From assembly GCA_947377705.1 (NCBI GenBank), contig CANCGU010000078.1:1-10577 (forward strand): DNA of 10,577 nt, read 5' to 3'. Numbering within the stretch: position 1 is the stretch's first letter; every line of letters starts with the position of its first letter. This DNA comes from Comamonadaceae bacterium. GTDB taxonomy: Bacteria > Pseudomonadota > Gammaproteobacteria > Burkholderiales > Burkholderiaceae. The notes under the pieces were generated by a model. The model worked only from the letters and a program-made list of their open reading frames with translations, searched no databases and had not been told where the DNA came from. This document shows positions 4,305 through 10,577 of the stretch, piece after piece. The translations under genes were made by a program, and so were the position numbers.

Positions 4305-6431
4305 AGCAAACGGAAGCTCGGCAAATTTGTAGCAATCCCGATCGCTGCGGCCATGGCCATGGCCATGGCGTTCTCAGGTTTGGTCATGGCTCAAAGCCAA
4401 GCCGCAAACCCTCTGAATACTGTTGTGATCACAGGCAAGTCAGACTCACTCACACAGGGTTCCATCGAGAGTGCTAAGGACAGCGTCAAAACCATTCCCG
4501 GTGGCGCGTCGATTGTGGATTTGAACCAAGTGCGTGAAGGCCGCCAATCGACCTGGAGCGACAGTTTGGGACTAGCTCCAGGCGTGTTCATTCAAGACCG
4601 ATTTGGCTCTGAAGAGGCGCGCATTTCCATTCGTGGTTCTGCGCTTAGCCGCACCTATCACAGCTTTGGCACGAAGGTGATGCAAGACGGCGTACCGATC
4701 AACTACGCCGATGGTTTCTTTGATATGCAAACCGTCGACCCCAACGCATCACGTTATGTCGAAGTGCTGCGCGGCCCCAATGCCACCACCTATGGCGCTA
4801 CTACCTTGGGTGGCGCAATTAACTTTGTTGCGCCTACAGGCTATACCAGCGCTGGCAGTGTGGCGCGAGCCGAGGTGGGTAGCTTTGGGTACAACAAAGT
4901 TTTCGGCAGCATTGCTGGCATCGGTAAGGCGGACGCGACGAGTGGGAATGTGTGGGACTACTACGTGGCCGGTTCGCAAACCCAACAAGATGGCTTTCGC
5001 GATCACACTGAAATGGAAAACCAAAAAATCTTGGGCAATTTTGGCGTCAAGGTGAGCAAAGATGTTGAGTCACGTTTTTATGTGGCGGCCGTGCGCAGTC
5101 GTACGCAGCTTCCGGGTTATTTGACCAAGGCTGAATTGGAGACGGATCCTTCTATTGCCAGCAGTCAGGAGGTGGGCGCGATTTACCCTTATCGCAATGA
5201 TGCCAACCGTCGCCGCGATGTGGACACCCAACGCATCGCCAATAAAACAACAGTTCGCGACGGCAATACGATGTATGAATTGGCTGCCTATGCAATGAAT
5301 TACAGCCTATGGCATCCCATCGATAGCATCATTGAACAAAATGCAAAGTCAATCGGTGGGCACCTGAAAGCAACACGCATTTTGGACCAACATCAAATCA
5401 GCGTGGCGTATTTACCTAGTGTGGGCTCGACAAAAGGCACGTCTAAACCGACCGACAACCAAGGCGCAGCGACTGGTCCGGCGACATCTAACTACGATCA
5501 GCAATCGAAGAACGACAGTTTTTTCATTGAAGATAAATACAAGTCTTCCGAGCGCACGACTTGGACTGGCGCATTGCAATATGACCGCGCCAATCGAAAG
5601 GTGGTCGATGCCCTTCTTGCAACTAACAATTACGACTACTCGTTCAGCCAACTAAGTCCACGTGTGGGTGTGACCCATGACTTGACGCACTCAAACCAAG
5701 TGTTTGCAAGTCTGAGCCGTAACTTTGAAGCGCCTATGTTTGGTACGGCAGGCAATTCGACCACTGCGTTCAAACCACAAACAGGCACCACATTCGAAGT
5801 GGGGACACGCGGCGAAGCGACGTACGATAAACATCAGTACGGCTGGGACGCTACTTACTATCGCGCGAATTTGAGAAATGAGTTTCTCACCTCGTGTTCT
5901 AACGCTGCCTGCACGACGTCAACCACGACCAACGTGCCTAAGACTTTGCACCAAGGTATTGAGTTGGGCCTGAGTCATCTGTACGACAAGAAGGTAGATA
6001 CGCGCATTGCACTTTTGTACAGTGATTTCAAATTCGTGGACAACGCTTCAGTTGGTAACAACGTATTACCAGGCTTTCCTCCTGTCATCGTTCGCGGAGA
6101 AGTGTTGTACCGCTTTGGCGCGCACGTCAACGGCAAACCCAGCACCTATATCGGACCTAAGTTTGAATGGGTGCCTAGCACCGCGCCAATGGACTATGCC
6201 AACACGGTGTACAACGACAGCTATGCCCTCTTGGGGTTTAAGGCGGGACAGGCGATTGATAAAAAATGGTCGTGGTTCTTGGATGCGCGTAACTTGAGCG
6301 ATAAAAAATATGCCGCGACAACAAACATCAGCGCCAACTACACAGCTCCAGCGACGGCTGGCGATGGCCGTCGTTACTATCCCGGTGATGGTCGATCCGT
6401 TTTTGTTGGCGTAGAGGCTAAATTCGACTAA
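4098..6431 (+). CDS. TonB-dependent outer-membrane receptor with Crp-like N-terminal extension
   Basis: From the ATG at 4098 (AGGA 7 nt upstream) this is 777 residues. Residues 1-66 resemble pieces of a Crp/Fnr regulator (separate entry). A basic stretch (SKRKLGKF) and hydrophobic core (about 77-98, ending VMAQSQA) then form a signal peptide. A TonB-box-like NTVVITG follows at 107-113, then a plug domain (about 121-244) with RISIRGSALSR and YVEVLRGPNATTYGATTLGGAINFV, then a 22-strand-type barrel ending in VEAKFD. Plug motifs are closest to the FecA-like group (COG4772). The receptor would import a chelated metal across the outer membrane using TonB energy. The downstream YcnI-like and PCu(A)C genes point to copper, but an iron chelate cannot be excluded. 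A loop holds what appear to be the only two cysteines (C600, C605). A 60-base sample from 5221 is 47% GC, against 55% in one from 8461. Other possible starts for an exported form are GTG 4251 and TTG 4275. Confidence 0.85.
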   Translation: MEKIKSIKRGHTLVNAGEFGPVWRITEGLFRLERVGMDGLSLVQLGLRGGSVTDRLSHFLALLARNADGSKRKLGKFVAIPIAAAMAMAMAFSGLVMAQSQAANPLNTVVITGKSDSLTQGSIESAKDSVKTIPGGASIVDLNQVREGRQSTWSDSLGLAPGVFIQDRFGSEEARISIRGSALSRTYHSFGTKVMQDGVPINYADGFFDMQTVDPNASRYVEVLRGPNATTYGATTLGGAINFVAPTGYTSAGSVARAEVGSFGYNKVFGSIAGIGKADATSGNVWDYYVAGSQTQQDGFRDHTEMENQKILGNFGVKVSKDVESRFYVAAVRSRTQLPGYLTKAELETDPSIASSQEVGAIYPYRNDANRRRDVDTQRIANKTTVRDGNTMYELAAYAMNYSLWHPIDSIIEQNAKSIGGHLKATRILDQHQISVAYLPSVGSTKGTSKPTDNQGAATGPATSNYDQQSKNDSFFIEDKYKSSERTTWTGALQYDRANRKVVDALLATNNYDYSFSQLSPRVGVTHDLTHSNQVFASLSRNFEAPMFGTAGNSTTAFKPQTGTTFEVGTRGEATYDKHQYGWDATYYRANLRNEFLTSCSNAACTTSTTTNVPKTLHQGIELGLSHLYDKKVDTRIALLYSDFKFVDNASVGNNVLPGFPPVIVRGEVLYRFGAHVNGKPSTYIGPKFEWVPSTAPMDYANTVYNDSYALLGFKAGQAIDKKWSWFLDARNLSDKKYAATTNISANYTAPATAGDGRRYYPGDGRSVFVGVEAKFD
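4349..4368 (+). repeat. Tandem GGCCAT hexamer in the signal peptide
   Basis: Three copies of GGCCAT plus GG encode alternating Met-Ala (MAMAMA) in the hydrophobic core of the receptor signal peptide. Gain or loss of a unit would stay in frame and change the core length by two residues. Confidence 0.7.
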
Positions 6432-6437
6432 TCCAAC

Positions 6438-6468
6438 AAGGCTTGCGCCCAAGATTGATGCAAGCCTT
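6438..6468 (+). terminator. Hairpin between receptor and YcnI-like gene
   Basis: AAGGCTTGC at 6438-6446 and GCAAGCCTT at 6460-6468 form a perfect 9-bp stem with a 13-nt loop, 6 bp after the receptor stop. The tail (TCTCTAATC) is only partly T-rich, so it may be a partial terminator or an mRNA-stabilising hairpin that sets receptor and downstream gene levels apart, rather than a complete stop. Confidence 0.5.
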
Positions 6469-6490
6469 TCTCTAATCATGAGGTGAGCAA

Positions 6491-7039
6491 TTGAATAATC
6501 AAGTTCGTTCTGTATTCGCAATGACCCTAGTTGTCATAGCTACTTTGCAGTCAGTCAATGCACATGTCGTGTTGGCCGAACCCAAAGCCATCGCAGGCAC
6601 ATATTACAAAGCCACACTGCGCGTTGGCCATGGTTGCAGTGGTTCGACTACTAACGGCCTCATCGTGCAAGTACCCGCAGGCTTTCAAGGCGCCAAGCCT
6701 CAACCGAAGTTTGGTTGGACTGTTGCGACGCGTAAAGCCAAACTCGCCACCCCCTACAACAGCCACGGCAAAACCGTGGCCGAAGATGTGGTGGAGCTGC
6801 GCTGGACGGCCGACAGCAAACAGGCGGCTTTACCTGATGACCAGTTTGACGAATTCGCATTCATGGGTCGTTTGCCAGATCAAGTGGGGCCTTTGTGGAT
6901 CAAAGTTTTGCAGACGTGTGAGACCGGCCAAAATGACTGGTCAGAAATTCCCGCCCCTGGCACATCGACACGCGGCATGAAGTTGCCCGCCGCTTTGCTG
7001 GATGTGCAGCCTGCACCTATTCACGAACATCACCATTAA
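6491..7039 (+). CDS. YcnI-like (DUF1775) periplasmic copper-binding protein
   Basis: This is a 182-residue protein with a TTG start preceded by GAGGTGA (GAGG 7 nt upstream). The TTG gives a full signal peptide (MNNQVRSVFAMTLVVIATLQSVNA), whereas the internal ATG at 6521 would remove its n-region. Cleavage after NA would leave H25 as the mature N-terminus (HVVLAEP). In B. subtilis YcnI the N-terminal histidine is part of a single-histidine copper(II) site together with a glutamate and a tryptophan. The DUF1775 core follows: RVGHGCSGSTTNGLIVQVPAG (44-64), WTVATRK, then VVELRW and FDEFAFMGRLPDQVGPLWIKVLQTCETG (119-146). C49 and C143 could form a disulfide; W150 is a candidate copper ligand. The C-terminus is His-rich (HEHHH). 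It likely binds copper in the periplasm and works with the PCu(A)C gene 18 bp downstream. Confidence 0.85.
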   Translation: MNNQVRSVFAMTLVVIATLQSVNAHVVLAEPKAIAGTYYKATLRVGHGCSGSTTNGLIVQVPAGFQGAKPQPKFGWTVATRKAKLATPYNSHGKTVAEDVVELRWTADSKQAALPDDQFDEFAFMGRLPDQVGPLWIKVLQTCETGQNDWSEIPAPGTSTRGMKLPAALLDVQPAPIHEHHH

Positions 7040-7057
7040 TCCCTTCAGGAGTTCAAT

Positions 7058-7552
7058 ATGAAATTTTCTAAACCCCTTATCGCCGCAGTACTCAGTAGCG
7101 TGTTTGTTGTCAGCGCTTATGCCCAAAACGTCACCGTCACCGACGCATGGGCGCGTGCCACCGTACAAGGCCAAAAGGCTACAGGTGCGTTCATGAAGAT
7201 CACAGCCAAAGACGATACCAAGTTGGTGGGCGTGAGCAGTCCCGTGGCTGGCGTGGCCGAGATTCACGAAATGAAAATGGAAAAAGACGTGATGAAGATG
7301 GCCGCTTTGCCCAACGGCCTTGACTTGCCCGCAGGTAAGGCCGTCGAGCTCAAACCCGGCGGCTATCACCTGATGTTGATGGATTTGAAAGCGCCTTTGG
7401 CCAAAGACACCGCGGTGCCACTGACCTTGACGTTTCAAGATGCCAAAGGTGTGAAGTCCAATGTGGCGCTCAAAGTGCAAGTGGGGATGCAGATGCCCAT
7501 GATGCAGCAGCCAAAACAAATGGACCACCCCCACGGCGACCACAAACACTGA
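7058..7552 (+). CDS. PCu(A)C family periplasmic copper chaperone
   Basis: This is a 164-residue protein with a signal peptide (MKFSKPLIAAVLSSVFVVSAYA, cleavage before QNVTV) and the PCu(A)C/DUF461 fold: VTDAWARATVQGQKATGAFMKI, then EIHEMKMEKDVMKM and KPGGYHLMLMDLK. The copper(I) ligands H70, M81, H104 and M106 are all present in the family spacing. Family members carry copper in the periplasm, for example to the CuA or CuB centre of cytochrome oxidase together with Sco proteins. The C-terminal tail after residue 143 is rich in Met and His (MQMPMM, then HPHGDHKH) and may be a second copper-binding region, as in some PCu(A)C proteins. An AGGAG Shine-Dalgarno precedes the ATG. Spacing from the YcnI-like gene is 18 bp, so they are cotranscribed. 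It appears to end the cluster; no clear terminator follows. Confidence 0.92.
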   Translation: MKFSKPLIAAVLSSVFVVSAYAQNVTVTDAWARATVQGQKATGAFMKITAKDDTKLVGVSSPVAGVAEIHEMKMEKDVMKMAALPNGLDLPAGKAVELKPGGYHLMLMDLKAPLAKDTAVPLTLTFQDAKGVKSNVALKVQVGMQMPMMQQPKQMDHPHGDHKH

Positions 7553-7585
7553 GTTGCAAATCGCACATCGGTGGGGCTTTTGTTT

Positions 7586-7594
7586 TGGTTTAAT
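7586..7594 (+). promoter_or_regulatory. Candidate extended -10 promoter of the phaM-like gene
   Basis: TGG-TTTAAT is an extended -10 (TGn plus five of six bases). Transcription would begin near 7601, leaving a short leader holding the AGGAGA ribosome site at 7614-7619. No good -35 is visible, which an extended -10 can tolerate. Confidence 0.35.
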
Positions 7595-7624
7595 GTGTGT
7601 AAACAACCTAAACAGGAGACAGCC

Positions 7625-8247
7625 ATGACTCACCCCGCCGGTTTTGATTTCACAAAGTTCGTACCGGGCTTTGACTTCCTCAAAAACCTAACGCCTGGCA
7701 ACGCGTCGTCGGCCACGGCCACGGCCCCGGGATGGGTGGCGCCAACGCTAGATCCAGAGGAGCTGGAAAAGCGTATTCAAGAGCTCAAAACTGTTCAGTT
7801 TTGGCTGGAGCAAAACGCCAAAGCCGTGGGGGCAACCATTCAAGCTTTAGAAGTCCAGCGTATGACGCTGGCCACCCTCAAAGGCATGAACATGAGCTTC
7901 AATGATTTGGCCGAATCTCTCAAGGTCAAACCGCAAGAAGCGGCACCTGTTGAGCCCGTGCAAGACGCGCCCAAGGCGGAGGCAAAAGCAGCCCCCAAAG
8001 CCAGTCAATCGCGCAGCAAAAAAGAAGAAGCCACAGGCGTCGACCCTGCGCATTGGTGGGGTGCATTGACGGACCAGTTTCAGCACATCGCGGCGCAAGC
8101 CATGACGGACATGACCCATCGCGCCCAAGCCCATGCGGCGACAGACGCAGCCCAACCGGCGCCGCAAAAATCAACGGGCAAAACAGCTGCGCGCAAGCCT
8201 GCTGCCCGCAAAACGGCAGCCCGCAAACCCGCTACGAAAACGAAACG

Positions 8248-8251
<4 letters not shown>
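7625..8251 (+). CDS. phaM: PhaM-like PHB-granule regulatory protein
   Basis: This is a 208-residue protein matching PhaM, which in Cupriavidus necator binds and activates PHB synthase and tethers PHB granules to the nucleoid. The conserved N-terminal half has FVPGFDFLKNL (12-22), then WVAPTLDPEELEKRIQELKTVQFWLEQNA (37-65) and TIQALEVQRMTLATLKGMN (71-89), mainly helical. An Ala/Pro/Lys linker follows, then WWGALTDQFQHIAAQAM (144-160). The tail from 183 is a histone H1-like run of Lys, Ala, Arg and Pro (TAARKPAARK repeated), which in PhaM contacts DNA. The frame extends upstream to 7571, but the ATG at 7625 has AGGAGA at good spacing and fits the family start. The gene ends in an ATGA overlap with the FIST gene. 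Confidence 0.88.

Positions 8252-10577
<2,326 letters not shown>

Noticed and set aside
7528..7576. Possible terminator after PCu(A)C (CCCCAC pairing with GTGGGG before a T-rich run)
   Set aside because: The loop is 36 nt, one arm lies inside the coding sequence, and the stem is only 6 bp. The T-rich run is suggestive, but the hairpin is not convincing.
6941..7633. Minus-strand open frame of 230 codons, rich in His and Phe
   Set aside because: Antisense to the YcnI-like and PCu(A)C genes. The His-rich composition mirrors the sense codons; no family match.
8170..8245. Short repeats in the phaM 3' end as a CRISPR-like or mobile repeat
   Set aside because: They encode the Lys/Ala/Arg/Pro tail typical of PhaM; repeat units are imperfect and in frame with no spacers.
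8053..8247. Longer FIST frame starting at 8053
   Set aside because: The added 65 residues lie out of frame within phaM. The ATG at 8248 overlaps the phaM stop as a typical coupled start.

Overview
The window looks like a chromosomal segment from a betaproteobacterium of the order Burkholderiales, most likely a Comamonadaceae member (Limnohabitans/Rhodoferax-like). The evidence is a DUF3567 protein, a PhaM-type PHB-granule protein, a Comamonadaceae-style fumarylacetoacetase-family protein, and a Tgt with the '[14 protein letters not shown]' zinc-loop form. This placement rests on remembered families, not on a search. No rRNA, tRNA, IS element, prophage or CRISPR array was seen.

Layout. (1) 1-1700, minus strand: the N-terminus of purU (cut by the window edge), a DUF3567 protein and a DUF3108 periplasmic protein, with hairpin terminators between them. 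(2) 1712-2671, plus strand: a fumarylacetoacetate-hydrolase-family protein, divergent from DUF3108 with only 11 bp between starts. (3) A strong bidirectional terminator at 2688-2726 separates it from a convergent minus-strand pair: a DksA/TraR-type C4 zinc-finger protein followed by a small eRF1-like 'translational machinery' protein. An FNR/ANR-like box sits upstream of this pair. (4) 3642-7552, plus strand: a probable copper-acquisition cluster made of a DUF2946 periplasmic protein, a TonB-dependent outer-membrane receptor, a YcnI-like (DUF1775) copper-binding protein and a PCu(A)C copper chaperone. (5) 7625-9519, plus strand: phaM-like and FIST-domain genes coupled by an ATGA overlap. (6) 9480-10577, minus strand: tgt, cut at its 5' end by the window edge, with its 3' end overlapping the FIST gene by 40 bp.

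How the genes may work together. In cluster 4 the receptor would bring a metal or metal complex across the outer membrane. The YcnI-like protein (predicted mature N-terminal histidine) and PCu(A)C (His/Met copper motif plus a His/Met-rich tail) would handle copper in the periplasm, possibly for cytochrome oxidase assembly. DUF2946 proteins often sit beside such genes, but their role is unknown.

The most unusual feature is at the start of the receptor gene. Its best start codon, with a Shine-Dalgarno, opens a reading frame that first encodes what looks like an internally deleted Crp/Fnr regulator (the start of the cyclic-nucleotide-binding beta-roll joined to the pre-HTH helix). The frame then runs into the receptor signal peptide. 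A near-consensus Crp/Fnr-type palindrome lies about 70 bp upstream of that start. A second palindrome, close to the FNR consensus, lies in the 3508-3641 intergenic region. Three genes (purU, the FAH-family gene and DUF2946) have no visible Shine-Dalgarno but carry a -10-like hexamer 6-7 nt before the ATG, which suggests leaderless transcripts.
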